NCBI GenBank assembly: GCA_945952585.1
Contig: CAMFII010000001.1
Span: 496,001-560,000 of the forward strand
DNA: 64,000 bases
Source: an uncultured Rhodobacter sp.
GTDB taxonomy: Bacteria; Pseudomonadota; Alphaproteobacteria; Rhodobacterales; Rhodobacteraceae
Reading direction: 5' to 3'
Position 1 is the stretch's first letter. The number at the start of each line of letters is the position of its first letter. A model generated the notes under the pieces. The model ran no database searches. It was not told the origin of the DNA and saw only the letters and a program-made list of their open reading frames with translations. A program made the position numbers and the translations under genes. Of this stretch, positions 17,820 through 27,591 are shown piece by piece.

Positions 17820-18562
17820 GGCACCTCCAACGGTTTGGACGTGATCCCAAGTATCCCGGCCGCCGATCGCAGATTCATGTCATGCTCGAAGGCCCCGGTC
17901 TGCAGGAAGCGGATGGTCTGCGCGATGACGACGGGACTCAGCATCATGAAGGTGTGCGTCACGGGCAGGACGATGTGATCGGTCATGCCTGCAATCCGTG
18001 TGCTGGCCACCGAAACCTTCCCGTCATCGGCACCCGGGATGATGCCGGAGTAGATCGGGTTGATCGACCTGTCCCCCGCGATGACGCCAAGTTCGAAATC
18101 CGGCAACGGCAGCGAAAGGGGCACAGATCCATTGCCTGTGCCAAGTTCCAGCCCGGCAGGTCCGTTCACCCATTCGAAGGCGGCGATCGAGCCCAGCTTG
18201 TCGACAAGCTCAGACCCCTGGTTCGGCGGGGCGAGCATGACGACGCGCCCCATATTGGCCGGCCGATGCCGGGCCAGCCAGATCCGCGCCATGATCCCGC
18301 CCATCGAATGGGTGACGAAGTTCACCCGCTCGTCGCCGCATTGCTGGACAGCCGGACCGACAAAGCGCGCTGCCAGTTGCTCGACCGGTTCCTCGGTCGA
18401 GGGATAGTCGACGTTGATGACCCGATAGCCCTGCTCTTCGAGCGCAAGCTGCATCGCCAGAAGCGAAGACGATGTCCGCGCCAGCCCGTGCAGCAGAATG
18501 ACGCATTCTGCCCGCACTGGCAGGGCAAGGAAGACCGTCAGCAGGAACAAGAGAACGCGCAT
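17816..18562 (-). CDS. Exported alpha/beta hydrolase, lipase-like
   Basis: 248 aa from ATG 18562. Signal peptide [19 protein letters not shown]. Oxyanion strand [14 protein letters not shown], nucleophile motif THSMGG, a [14 protein letters not shown] segment like bacterial triacylglycerol lipases, and a late THTFMM with the likely catalytic His. Probable periplasmic or secreted esterase; substrate unknown. Coupled to the downstream iron-permease-like gene by a 4-bp overlap. Confidence 0.82.
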   Translation of the reverse strand: MRVLLFLLTVFLALPVRAECVILLHGLARTSSSLLAMQLALEEQGYRVINVDYPSTEEPVEQLAARFVGPAVQQCGDERVNFVTHSMGGIMARIWLARHRPANMGRVVMLAPPNQGSELVDKLGSIAAFEWVNGPAGLELGTGNGSVPLSLPLPDFELGVIAGDRSINPIYSGIIPGADDGKVSVASTRIAGMTDHIVLPVTHTFMMLSPVVIAQTIRFLQTGAFEHDMNLRSAAGILGITSKPLEVP

Positions 18563-18626
18563 GCCCGGCAGCCTAGCGGAATGCTGCGGCATGGACAAAT
18601 GACGGCCCGCAGGCCAACCTGCGACC

Positions 18627-19079
18627 ATGAGCCACCGCACGCCCCGTCTGGCCGTTCGCGCGCTGATCCTGCACGAGGACCGGCTCCTACTGGTCAACGC
18701 CTATGCCGGCCGCCGCTCTGACCTGTGGTGCGCGCCGGGGGGCGGGGCGCAACCTGGCACGTCGCTTCCCGACAACCTGATCCGGGAAGTCCACGAGGAA
18801 TGTGGCCTGACCGTTTCGGTAGGCGAGCCCGTCCTTATCAACGAATTCCACGATCCGGCCTCGGGGTTCCATCAGGCCGATGTCTATTTCCGCTGCGCCA
18901 TCATCGGCGGCACCCTCTCCGATGCCTGGCGCGATCCGGAACGCGTGGTGCATTCCCGCCGTTTCTTCTCGCGGGAGGAACTTGCGTCGGGCGCTGTCCG
19001 TTTCAAGCCTGACAGTCTGCCCGCGGCCGCCTGGGGCGGGACGATGCTCTATGACCCGCTGGAGCCGATCGTCCGATGA
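18627..19079 (+). CDS. NUDIX hydrolase
   Basis: 150 aa. Nudix box visible as [20 protein letters not shown] followed by ECGL; the catalytic REVHEE core is intact, though the usual early Glu of the box is replaced. Substrate class cannot be read. First gene of a tightly coupled set: its TGA overlaps the ATG of the GreA-like gene, which overlaps the acetyltransferase gene the same way. Confidence 0.88.
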   Translation: MSHRTPRLAVRALILHEDRLLLVNAYAGRRSDLWCAPGGGAQPGTSLPDNLIREVHEECGLTVSVGEPVLINEFHDPASGFHQADVYFRCAIIGGTLSDAWRDPERVVHSRRFFSREELASGAVRFKPDSLPAAAWGGTMLYDPLEPIVR

Positions 19080-19576
19080 GCCGCGCCTTCGTCAAGGAAG
19101 GCACGGGCGAGCTTGATCCGCTGCCCGACCTGCCGATCTCGCCCCATCCGAACTACGTTACCCCGCGTGGCCTCGCAGCACTGCAAGCCCGCCTTGCCGC
19201 AACCCAGGCCGAACTCACGCGCCTGCGCGCCCGCCCGGACCGGCTCGACAAGCTGCCCGAGGCGGCGGCAGAGCGCGACATCCGCTATCTCGAGGCGCGG
19301 CTGCGTTCGGCGATTCCGGTCGATCCGCCCGCGGCACCGCATGAAGTGGCCTTCGCTACCCGCGTGACGGTCGCCGACGATGCCGGCACCGAGGTCAGCT
19401 ACGAAATCGTCGGTGAAGACGAGGCCGATCCCGCCCAGGGTCGCATCGCACCCCATGCCCCGCTCGCCCGCAGCCTGATGCGGGCGCGCGTCGGCGACGT
19501 TGTCGTCTGGACGCGCCCTGTCGGCAGGATGGAGCTTGAGGTTCTCGCCATCACCCCGGCCGGGGCCGGCGCATGA
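19076..19576 (+). CDS. GreA/GreB-family transcription elongation factor-like protein
   Basis: 166 aa. N-terminal antiparallel coiled coil (GLAALQARLAATQAELTRLR ... AERDIRYLEARL) and a C-terminal FKBP-like domain (VSYEIVGEDEADPAQGRIAP, SLMRARVGDVVVW). This is the Gre layout, but the acidic Asp-Glu tip of true GreA is not obvious, so it may be a Gre paralogue that binds RNA polymerase without classical cleavage activity. Confidence 0.8.
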   Translation: MSRAFVKEGTGELDPLPDLPISPHPNYVTPRGLAALQARLAATQAELTRLRARPDRLDKLPEAAAERDIRYLEARLRSAIPVDPPAAPHEVAFATRVTVADDAGTEVSYEIVGEDEADPAQGRIAPHAPLARSLMRARVGDVVVWTRPVGRMELEVLAITPAGAGA

Positions 19577-20067
19577 TCCTGCGCCCGCTTTCCCCCGACC
19601 TCGATCGCCCCCTGGTCGCGGCCCTGTTTGCCGAGGCCGCCGACTACGTCGCGATCGAACGCGATGCCGAACCCGGGCCGGAACTGACCAACGAGTATTT
19701 CGCCGACGCACCTCCCGGCATCGACCCTGCCACCTCTTTCCGGCTTGGCGCGCTTGATGCGGATGGAACGCTTCTCGGCCTGATCGAACAGTCCTTCGAT
19801 TACCCCACCGTCGAGGATTCCTATCTGGGCCTGATGCTGCTCGCGCCCCGCGCCCGTGGTCAGGGCCTCGGACGCCGCCTGCTTGACGCAGCAGAAACCG
19901 AGGCGCGCCGTCGCGGCAAGCGCCGCCTTTACCTCGCCGTGCTCGATGCCAATCCGCGCGGCCGGGCGTTCTGGGAACGCGAGGGATTCGTCCTGCACGA
20001 AGGCGGTCGAAGTGTCACGCTTGGGGAAAAGACCCAGACGGCGACGCGGATGGTCAAGGAATTCTGA
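19573..20067 (+). CDS. GNAT family N-acetyltransferase
   Basis: 164 aa. Acetyl-CoA binding motif A appears as LMLLAPRARGQGLGRRLLDA (R/Q-x-x-G-x-G/A), followed by the motif B-like ANPRGRAFWEREGFVLHEGG. Substrate unknown. Translationally coupled to the Gre-like gene; its stop lies 9 bp from the convergent DMT transporter gene. Confidence 0.88.
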   Translation: MILRPLSPDLDRPLVAALFAEAADYVAIERDAEPGPELTNEYFADAPPGIDPATSFRLGALDADGTLLGLIEQSFDYPTVEDSYLGLMLLAPRARGQGLGRRLLDAAETEARRRGKRRLYLAVLDANPRGRAFWEREGFVLHEGGRSVTLGEKTQTATRMVKEF

Positions 20068-20076
20068 CCCGCTCCG

Positions 20077-20919
20077 TCAGGTCCGGCGCGGGATCAGGGC
20101 CAGCGCCACGCCGCCCAGTACCATCGCTGCCGCCAGCAGAAACACCGGGCCAGGCCCTTCTCGCAGCAGGAAAAGGCCGCCGGTCGCGGCAATCAGCGGC
20201 ACAGTCAACTGCGCCACGGCCGCCCGGCTGGCGCCGAGCCCCGGCAGTAGCCGGTACCAGAGCGCATAGCCAAGGCCCGAGGTGACGGCCCCCGACAAGA
20301 CCGCCAGTGCCACGCCGACAAAGTCCGCCGACAGGGTCACCCCCGGCCATACGACCACCAGTGCGGCGAACCCAAGCGCCGCGAGGACGAAGCTCGCCCC
20401 TGTATCCGCGACCGGATCAAGGCTCCCCCGCCCGAGCAGCGAATAGATCCCCCAGCCCACGGCAGCCCCTGCCATCGCAAGTGCCGCCATCATCGGGATC
20501 GACCCCGTCCGCCCCGGCGCCAGCAGCACCACCAGCCCGAGAAAGGCCAGCCCCGCCCCCAGCCATCGCCGCAGGGGGATCGGCTCTGCGGCCCAAAGCG
20601 CGCCACAGAACATGGTCATCTGCACCCCGCCGAACAGGATCAGCGCGCCGCTGCCCGCGTCGATCGACCGATAGGCAAGGGAAAATCCCGCCATATAGAC
20701 CAACAAGGCCAGCGCCCTCGCCGCGCGATCTTTCCGGCCGAGCGCTAGCCGACCTCCGCCGCCCCAGACGAGACCCGAAAGAAGCGCCGCCCCGGACCAG
20801 AGCCGCACAAGGGCGAACATGGCCGCAGTCATATGCCCGCCGCCGACCGCCGCGCGGTTCAGGACGGAATTCGCGGCAAAGGCCGTCATCGTCAGGGCGG
20901 CAAGCAGGAAAAGCCTCAT
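20077..20919 (-). CDS. DMT/EamA family membrane transporter
   Basis: 280 aa with about ten hydrophobic helices in two EamA repeats; the second repeat is marked by GAVTSGLGYALWYRLLPGLG, a strong EamA signature. Such proteins export amino acids or other metabolites. Ligand unknown. ATG at 20919. Confidence 0.88.
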   Translation of the reverse strand: MRLFLLAALTMTAFAANSVLNRAAVGGGHMTAAMFALVRLWSGAALLSGLVWGGGGRLALGRKDRAARALALLVYMAGFSLAYRSIDAGSGALILFGGVQMTMFCGALWAAEPIPLRRWLGAGLAFLGLVVLLAPGRTGSIPMMAALAMAGAAVGWGIYSLLGRGSLDPVADTGASFVLAALGFAALVVVWPGVTLSADFVGVALAVLSGAVTSGLGYALWYRLLPGLGASRAAVAQLTVPLIAATGGLFLLREGPGPVFLLAAAMVLGGVALALIPRRT

Positions 20920-20963
20920 GCCTCAGCCTAGCATGCGCCGCCGCACCGCCCTAGCGCTTCAAG

Positions 20964-21332
20964 TCAGGCCGCAGTGGGGATCTCGTCGAGGGTGCGATAG
21001 ACCGGAATTCCGCGCGCCTCGGCAATCCGCACATCGTTGTCGGCACCGGCACTTGCGCCCGGCAGGCGAAGAACCGCGTCGCAATGCTGCAAGAGACGGT
21101 GCGCGGTCGGATGCATCACCCGGTCGTAGAGCGCTCCGCCCACGTCGCCCCCACCCGCGCCGTGCAGGACCGGCAGCGCCACCCATTCGCCGATCATCGG
21201 AACATGGCCCTTCTCGAAGATCGGCCAGGCCGCTTCCTCAAGCCGCTTCAGGTTCGCGGCCATCCGCGTTGGGTCATCGCCTGTGCCCGAACGATAGGGG
21301 CCGGCAATCAGGATCATCATCGGTCTGGTCAT
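20964..21332 (-). CDS. DUF4406 protein, nucleoside 2-deoxyribosyltransferase-like
   Basis: 122 aa from ATG 21332, with AGGAGG 6 nt upstream. MILIAGPYRSG at the N-terminus and the LLQHCDAVLRLPGASAGADN, DVRIAEARG segment match DUF4406 and the 2-deoxyribosyltransferase fold. Function not established. Divergent from the DeoR regulator across a repeat operator, so it is a likely regulatory target. Confidence 0.78.
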   Translation of the reverse strand: MTRPMMILIAGPYRSGTGDDPTRMAANLKRLEEAAWPIFEKGHVPMIGEWVALPVLHGAGGGDVGGALYDRVMHPTAHRLLQHCDAVLRLPGASAGADNDVRIAEARGIPVYRTLDEIPTAA

Positions 21333-21377
21333 GGCATCCTCCTTTTGCATGGATCGCCTCTAGCAAAGCCGACCGAT

Positions 21378-21407
21378 TCGTGCAACATCGTGCAATCTCG
21401 TTCAATC
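21378..21407. promoter_or_regulatory. Three tandem 10-bp operator repeats
   Basis: TCGTGCAACA, TCGTGCAATC, TCGTTCAATC, directly repeated with a period of exactly one helical turn, 11 bp before the deoR start. DeoR-family regulators often bind direct repeats containing TTCGTTC-like cores, so these are probably the autoregulatory sites and may also control the divergent DUF4406 gene. Confidence 0.65.
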
Positions 21408-21418
21408 CGTGGTGAAAC

Positions 21419-22162
21419 GTGCTGACGGCCCAGCGAAAGAACCTGCTTCTCGCCCGCCTCGCCTCCGAAGGTCGCCTTGTCGCTGCAACGCTTGCGATGG
21501 AACTCGGTGTCTCCGAGGACACGATCCGCCGCGACTTGCGCGAACTCGCCGCCGAGGGGAGGTTGCTGCGGGTTCATGGCGGGGCGCTGCCACTCTCGCC
21601 GACCCACCGCCCGCTTGCCGACCGGCGCGGCATGGCGACCGAGGAAAAACGGCGCCTCGCCGCGGCCGCGGCAAGATTGATACGACCCCGCCAGGTGATC
21701 ATCCTGGACGGCGGGACCACCCATGCCGAACTCGTCCGCGCCCTTCCGCCCGACCTGCAAGCGACGATCGTCACCCACAGCCCGACGATTGCCGCCGCAC
21801 TGGAACCTTTCCCGGAGATCGAGGTGATTCTGGTCGGCGGACGGCTTTACCGTCATTCCATGGTGGCGGTCGGCTCCATCGCCGCCGACGGCTTCTCCCG
21901 CCTCCATGCCGACCTTTGCCTGCTTGGCGTGACCGGTCTCCATCCCGAGCGCGGCCTGACCACGGGTGACGCAGAAGAAGCCGCGATCAAGCGCCAGATG
22001 ATCGCCCAAGCGGGGGAAACGGTGGTGCTCGCCACCTCTGACAAGCTTGGGGCTTCCTCGCCCTTCGCGATCGCCCCGTTTGCCTCGGTCGGTACGATCG
22101 TGGTCTCGGCTGCAGCCAGCCTTGACGGCTGGCCCGAAGGACCCACGATCCTGCGCGCCTGA
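21419..22162 (+). CDS. DeoR family transcriptional regulator
   Basis: 247 aa from GTG 21419. N-terminal HTH (QRKNLLLARLASEGRLVAAT, LAMELGVSEDTIRRDLRELA) and the DeoR signature RVHGGALP. The C-terminal sensor domain has the phosphosugar-binding look of the ISOCOT fold (ILDGGTTHAELVRALP, LTTGDAEEAAIKRQMIAQA). It likely represses sugar or glycerol-phosphate genes. No sugar operon is adjacent, so the target is unknown. Confidence 0.9.
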   Translation: MLTAQRKNLLLARLASEGRLVAATLAMELGVSEDTIRRDLRELAAEGRLLRVHGGALPLSPTHRPLADRRGMATEEKRRLAAAAARLIRPRQVIILDGGTTHAELVRALPPDLQATIVTHSPTIAAALEPFPEIEVILVGGRLYRHSMVAVGSIAADGFSRLHADLCLLGVTGLHPERGLTTGDAEEAAIKRQMIAQAGETVVLATSDKLGASSPFAIAPFASVGTIVVSAAASLDGWPEGPTILRA

Positions 22163-22165
22163 AAC

Positions 22166-22195
22166 TTCTCCTGGCCAAATATCCCCGCCGGAGGC
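22166..22195. repeat. Intergenic element resembling a Rhodobacteraceae dispersed repeat
   Basis: The segment around CTGGCCAAATATCCCCGCCG (22171-22190) resembles short GGCGGGGATATTTGGCC-type sequences that I recall at many gene ends in Rhodobacteraceae genomes. Only one copy was noticed here, and the identification is from memory. Confidence 0.35.
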
Positions 22196-22239
22196 GAACC
22201 CGAGCCGGCGGCGCAGGCCGTCGGCGAGACGAAAGGCGT

Positions 22240-22260
22240 GGCCCCGCAAGGGGCCTCTTT
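22240..22260. terminator. Terminator between convergent deoR and holin-like gene
   Basis: GGCCCC-GCAA-GGGGCC stem-loop followed by TCTTT on the plus strand, between the deoR stop (22162) and the convergent stop at 22265. Confidence 0.55.
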
Positions 22261-22264
22261 CGGA

Positions 22265-22702
22265 TCAGCGGCGGCGGGTCAGCGCAAGGGTCAAGCCAAA
22301 GACAAAGGCCGCCACCAGCGAGGGTGCACCCCCGGTTTCAGGCGGGGTCAGGCCGGCTTGCGACAGGAAACCCCGCATCGCCCGCTCCATTTCGCCCGGT
22401 CCGCCGGCGGCGGCGCGCGACAGGGCTTCGAGCGCGTCGCTGTCCAGATCGGAAGACAGGCTTTTCGGGCGCGGCCGCATGGCGGCGACGGCCATCAGGA
22501 CGGCACCAAGACCAACAAAGCATAGCCCGAGGAAGACGGAAGCAAAGAGCGCCCCTTTTGCAGCGGCCAGCGCGATCCAGGCTGCTGCAACGAGGAATCC
22601 AAGGCCGACGATCAGGCAAAGGGCAGCACCAAGGCCAAAGCCCGCCTTCCGCATGGTGTCGCGTGCCTTTTCCCGCGCGACCAGACCTACGAGTCGAAAC
22701 AC
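22265..22702 (-). CDS. Holin-X/phage holin-family-like membrane protein
   Basis: 145 aa. Two hydrophobic segments (AGFGLGAALCLIVGLGFLVA and LFASVFLGLCFVGLGAVLMA) form a hairpin; the C-terminus is hydrophilic with a final short hydrophobic run. This is the layout of Actinobacterial Holin-X/YqjE-like proteins, which are usually not phage genes but partners of DUF883 (ElaB/YqjD) proteins. The DUF883 gene lies 2 bp upstream. Confidence 0.72.
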   Translation of the reverse strand: MFRLVGLVAREKARDTMRKAGFGLGAALCLIVGLGFLVAAAWIALAAAKGALFASVFLGLCFVGLGAVLMAVAAMRPRPKSLSSDLDSDALEALSRAAAGGPGEMERAMRGFLSQAGLTPPETGGAPSLVAAFVFGLTLALTRRR

Positions 22703-22704
22703 GC

Positions 22705-22995
22705 CTATCTCCGGCTCAGCAGCACACCCAGAAGAAACCCGACCCCCGCCGCCACAGCCATCGCCGTTGCAGGGTTCTCGCGCATGGCAGTCTCGGCATC
22801 GCCCAAGGCATGCTGTGCGCGCGACTTCGCTTCGCTCGCCGCTTGCTCGCCCCTTGCCCGCAGCCCGTCTGCAAACTGCGCTCCCTTTTCCTTCAGATCG
22901 GCCGACATCGCAGCGATTTCCGCCTGAAGTTCAGCGATGCGGGCGCTCAGGTCCTCGACGGTCGGCTCCGCCTGGTCAACGGGTGCTCGTGCCAT
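22705..22995 (-). CDS. DUF883 (ElaB/YqjD-like) membrane-anchored protein
   Basis: 96 aa from ATG 22995, with GAGGAG upstream. A long helical, charged region (VEDLSARIAELQAEIAAMSA) and a C-terminal glycine-rich anchor (AMAVAAGVGFLLGVLLSRR) match DUF883. E. coli YqjD/ElaB bind ribosomes at the membrane in stationary phase. Operon with the holin-like gene. Confidence 0.82.
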   Translation of the reverse strand: MARAPVDQAEPTVEDLSARIAELQAEIAAMSADLKEKGAQFADGLRARGEQAASEAKSRAQHALGDAETAMRENPATAMAVAAGVGFLLGVLLSRR

Positions 22996-23121
22996 GTGTG
23001 ACTCCTCTTCATCCCAGCTATACCCCCGTCGCGACTGACCGTCACCTATGTCTGTCGGGCCGCCAGCCGGACAGAACCGTAACGCAAGAGCCGCCCGACG
23101 CGATCCGTGCCGGCAGAAAAG

Positions 23122-23148
23122 AAAAGGGGCGGCCGATGGCCGCCCCTT
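23122..23148 (-). terminator. Terminator of groESL
   Basis: Perfect 11-bp stem AAGGGGCGGCC / GGCCGCCCCTT with a 3-nt loop; on the minus strand it is followed by TTTTCTTTT. It starts 23 bp after the groL stop. Confidence 0.85.
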
Positions 23149-23170
23149 CCAATCTTGATCGGACAAGCGA

Positions 23171-24826
<1,656 letters not shown>

Positions 24827-24880
24827 TTACTGTGTGTTTCGTGGGGTGGATGCCAGCGGCACCCGAACGGAAATGCGATC

Positions 24881-25168
24881 TCAGCCGATGATGCCGAGGA
24901 TGTCGCTTTCCTTCATGATGAGCAGCTCTTCGCCGTCCAGCGTCACTTCGGTGCCCGACCATTTGCCGAACAGGATGCGGTCGCCAGCCTTGACCGACGG
25001 TGCGATCAGTTCGCCCGAGTCCTTGCGCGCGCCTTCGCCGACCGAGACGATCTCGCCTTCGGCGGGCTTTTCTTTCGCGGTATCGGGGATGATCAGGCCG
25101 CCCTTGGTTTTCTCGTCGCTCTTCACACGGCGAACGAGGACACGGTCATGCAGCGGTTTGAAAGCCAT
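24881..25168 (-). CDS. groS: Co-chaperonin GroES
   Basis: 95 aa from ATG 25168 ([15 protein letters not shown]), with AGGGAG upstream; a longer in-frame start would run through the ribosome-binding site. Contains the mobile loop [10 protein letters not shown] that docks on GroEL and the conserved GEGARKDSG. First gene of the operon, preceded by CIRCE and a consensus promoter. Confidence 0.97.
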   Translation of the reverse strand: MAFKPLHDRVLVRRVKSDEKTKGGLIIPDTAKEKPAEGEIVSVGEGARKDSGELIAPSVKAGDRILFGKWSGTEVTLDGEELLIMKESDILGIIG

Positions 25169-25204
25169 CTGAGAACACTCCCTAGGTTCCAGGTTCAATT
25201 GCTA

Positions 25205-25231
25205 TTGGCACTCACCTTGGTCGAGTGCCAA
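25205..25231. promoter_or_regulatory. CIRCE operator (HrcA site) of groESL
   Basis: TTGGCACTC-N9-GAGTGCCAA, differing from consensus TTAGCACTC-N9-GAGTGCTAA by one symmetric base per arm. It lies just downstream of the -10, so bound HrcA would block the start of transcription. Confidence 0.95.
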
Positions 25232-25238
25232 CGACGCG

Positions 25239-25267
25239 TAGTTAGGCACGGGATTTCCGCCTGTCAA
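25239..25267 (-). promoter_or_regulatory. groESL promoter
   Basis: On the minus strand: TTGACA (25267-25262), 17-bp spacer, TAACTA (25244-25239). It looks like a housekeeping-sigma promoter, with CIRCE immediately downstream around +1. Confidence 0.8.
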
Positions 25268-25364
25268 CGCCCGCAACCCCAGAATCTTTCGCGAAATTCT
25301 CATGACACCGGGTTGGAGCGCGCGGGCGGACATGCGACCCTCCACCCAAACCAAGGAACCGGAC

Positions 25365-26363
25365 ATGCGTTTTCTCATCGCCGCGCTTCTCGCCCTGCTT
25401 CCCCTGTCGTCCGCCAACGCTGCCTGCAGCGGCCAGGACCAGATCGCCGCCCTTCCCGCAGCGACGCGGGCAGAGTTGCAATCGGCCGCCGACACCGCCC
25501 CCTTCGCCCGTGGCAACTACTGGCGGGCGACGCGCGGGGATGAGGTCGTGACCCTGATCGGGACCGTCCATATCGACGACCCGCGCCTGGACGATGTGGT
25601 CGCTGCCACCCTGCCCGACCTCAAGGCTGCGCGGGTGCTCCTGGTTGAGGCGGGACCAGAAGAGCAGGCGGGCCTGCAGAAGGCGCTCGCCACCGATCCG
25701 TCTCTGATGTTCATCACCGAAGGGCCGACGCTGGCCGAGCTTTTGCCCAACTCCGACTGGCAAAGGCTCAAGGCGGCCTTCGATGCCCGGGGGGTGCCCG
25801 CCTTCCTCGGCTCCAAGATGCAGCCCGCCTATGTGTCGATGGTGCTGTCCATTCCCCCCTGCGCCACGGAGATGATGCAGGGCAGCGGCAACGGGCTTGA
25901 CCAGAGGCTGATTGCCGAAGCTGAGACCCAGGACATCCCTATCCGCGCCCTCGAACCTTTTGACACCGTCTTCAAGCTGATCGGCGCCATGTCGACCGAG
26001 GACCAGATCGAAATGCTGGAAATGTCGATCGCCCTGGAAGACACGGCGGCCGACAGCTTTGCCACGTTGCTTCAGGCCTATTTCACCGAGAATACCCGGC
26101 TGATGTGGGAATTCTCGCTCTGGCAATCTGCGCAGACGCCCGGAATGACGCCAGAACGAGCCCGCGCCGAGGCCGAGCAGATGGACGAGATGCTGATGTC
26201 CGGGCGAAACCGGACGTGGATTCCGGTGATCGAGACCGCCGCAAAGCAGGGGCCCGTCTTCGCCGCCTTCGGTGCGCTCCACCTTGCGGGACCAGAGGGG
26301 GTCCTTGCGCTGCTTCAGGCCAGGGGCTTCACGGTCGAACGGTTGCCCTTCCCTGCCCCCTGA
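25365..26363 (+). CDS. TraB/GumN family protein, exported
   Basis: 332 aa from ATG 25365, with AAGGA upstream. Signal peptide ends at SSANAA. TraB/GumN features: VTLIGTVHIDDPRLDD near the start of the domain and the late FAAFGALHLAGPEGVLALLQ, with conserved GxxH pairs thought to bind metal. The family (ChaN/TIKI-like fold) includes proteases and unknowns; activity here is not established. Confidence 0.85.
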   Translation: MRFLIAALLALLPLSSANAACSGQDQIAALPAATRAELQSAADTAPFARGNYWRATRGDEVVTLIGTVHIDDPRLDDVVAATLPDLKAARVLLVEAGPEEQAGLQKALATDPSLMFITEGPTLAELLPNSDWQRLKAAFDARGVPAFLGSKMQPAYVSMVLSIPPCATEMMQGSGNGLDQRLIAEAETQDIPIRALEPFDTVFKLIGAMSTEDQIEMLEMSIALEDTAADSFATLLQAYFTENTRLMWEFSLWQSAQTPGMTPERARAEAEQMDEMLMSGRNRTWIPVIETAAKQGPVFAAFGALHLAGPEGVLALLQARGFTVERLPFPAP

Positions 26364-26424
26364 CGCCGCGCGCAGGCAGGCGTTGCTGCGGCGCAGCACC
26401 ACACATGGCCCGAACCTGCGCGGC

Positions 26425-26453
26425 GTGACAACCCGTGCGCCCGACACTATAAG
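26425..26453 (+). promoter_or_regulatory. Candidate promoter of ppaC
   Basis: GTGACA (26425-26430), 17-bp spacer, TATAAG (26448-26453), about 30 bp before the ATG at 26490. Confidence 0.6.
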
Positions 26454-26489
26454 GCGCGCGGAAAACTCCCCATTCGCGAAGGCATCCCC

Positions 26490-27407
26490 ATGATCAAGGT
26501 ATTCGGCCACAAATCCCCTGACACCGACTCGACCGGCTCGCCCATCATTTGGGCCTGGTACCTGACCGAGGTGAAAGGCACCCCGGCCAAAGCCGTGCTC
26601 CTCGGCGAACCGAACACCGAAGCTGCCTTCGTGCTGAAACGCTGGGACCTCGCCGAGCCCGAGATCATCGCGGATGTCGCGGCGGGCGAGGAAGTCGTCA
26701 TCGTCGACACCAACAACCCGGCCGAGCTGCCCGCCTCGATCAACGAGGCCAACATCCTTGGCATCGTCGATCACCACATGCTGGTCGGCGGCATCAAGAC
26801 CAAGACCCCGATCGAGATCACCGTCCGCCCGCTCGCCTGCACCGCGACGATCATGCATGACCTGATCGGCGCCGACCTCGCCAAGGCGCCGAAGGCGGTC
26901 AAGGGCGCGATGCTGTCCTGCATCCTGTCCGACACGCTCGAATTCCGCTCGCCCACCACCACGCCGCATGACAAGGCGGTGGCCGAGAAGCTGGCGAAAG
27001 ACCTCGGCATCTCGATCCCCGACTATGCAAGCGAGCTTTTCGCCGCCAAGTCGGACGTCTCGCGCTTCTCGGACGCGGAACTCCTGCGGATGGACAGCAA
27101 GGAATACGAACTCGGCGGCAAGCAGCTCCGCGTCTCGGTCCTTGAAACCACTGCGCCCAAGGTCCTTCTCGACCGCAAGGCCAGCCTGATGAAATCGATG
27201 ACCTCGGTCGCCAAGGAAGACGGCGCCGATCAGGTCCTCCTGTTCATCATCGACATCCTGAAGGAAGAGGCGACGCTTCTGGTGCCGAACGACTTCGTCA
27301 AGACCGTCGCCGAGGCCTCCTTCGGTGCCAAGGTCTCGGGTGATACCGTCGTTCTGCCCGGCATCATGAGCCGCAAGAAGCAGATCCTGCCGATGCTCAA
27401 GGTCTGA
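26490..27407 (+). CDS. ppaC: Manganese-dependent inorganic pyrophosphatase (family II)
   Basis: 305 aa. DHH-superfamily motifs: GHKSPDTDSTGSPI (His/Asp metal ligands), VDTNN, GIVDHHM, and the C-terminal SRKKQILP that binds substrate. It hydrolyses pyrophosphate to pull biosynthetic reactions forward. Family II enzymes need Mn or Co and replace the Mg-type Ppa in some Rhodobacteraceae. Confidence 0.95.
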   Translation: MIKVFGHKSPDTDSTGSPIIWAWYLTEVKGTPAKAVLLGEPNTEAAFVLKRWDLAEPEIIADVAAGEEVVIVDTNNPAELPASINEANILGIVDHHMLVGGIKTKTPIEITVRPLACTATIMHDLIGADLAKAPKAVKGAMLSCILSDTLEFRSPTTTPHDKAVAEKLAKDLGISIPDYASELFAAKSDVSRFSDAELLRMDSKEYELGGKQLRVSVLETTAPKVLLDRKASLMKSMTSVAKEDGADQVLLFIIDILKEEATLLVPNDFVKTVAEASFGAKVSGDTVVLPGIMSRKKQILPMLKV

Positions 27408-27461
27408 CGACAAGCGCCGGGACTATTCGTAGGGTCCTGGTGTAGTCCTGTGAGGGGTTTT

Positions 27462-27493
27462 GCGGCCCGTCCCGGAACTGCCGGGCGGGCCGC
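27462..27493 (+). terminator. Hairpin after ppaC
   Basis: GCGGCCCG / CGGGCCGC with an inner CCCGG / CCGGG (one bulged T) and a 5-nt loop. The T-run is poor (TGCCTTGT), so it may terminate weakly or protect the 3' end. Confidence 0.5.
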
Positions 27494-27512
27494 TGCCTTG
27501 TAAACTCCCGGG

Positions 27513-27535
27513 GCTTTCGGTCTACATACGAAAGC
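27513..27535. repeat. Inverted repeat upstream of the HAD gene
   Basis: GCTTTCG / CGAAAGC with a 9-bp spacer, 56 bp before the ATG at 27592. Possible operator or leader hairpin. Confidence 0.4.
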
Positions 27536-27591
27536 CAAATGGACTCCCGATCAGTTCCATGCACCCCACTTCCGCCCAGAAAGGCCCTCTG

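Noticed and set aside
22265..22702. Prophage holin
   Set aside because: The holin-like label is structural only; no phage genes are nearby and pairing with DUF883 points to a housekeeping membrane protein.
25242..27413. Long minus-strand frame opposite the TraB/GumN and ppaC genes
   Set aside because: Both plus-strand genes have clear motifs and RBSs; the minus frame has none and would run into the groES promoter and near CIRCE.
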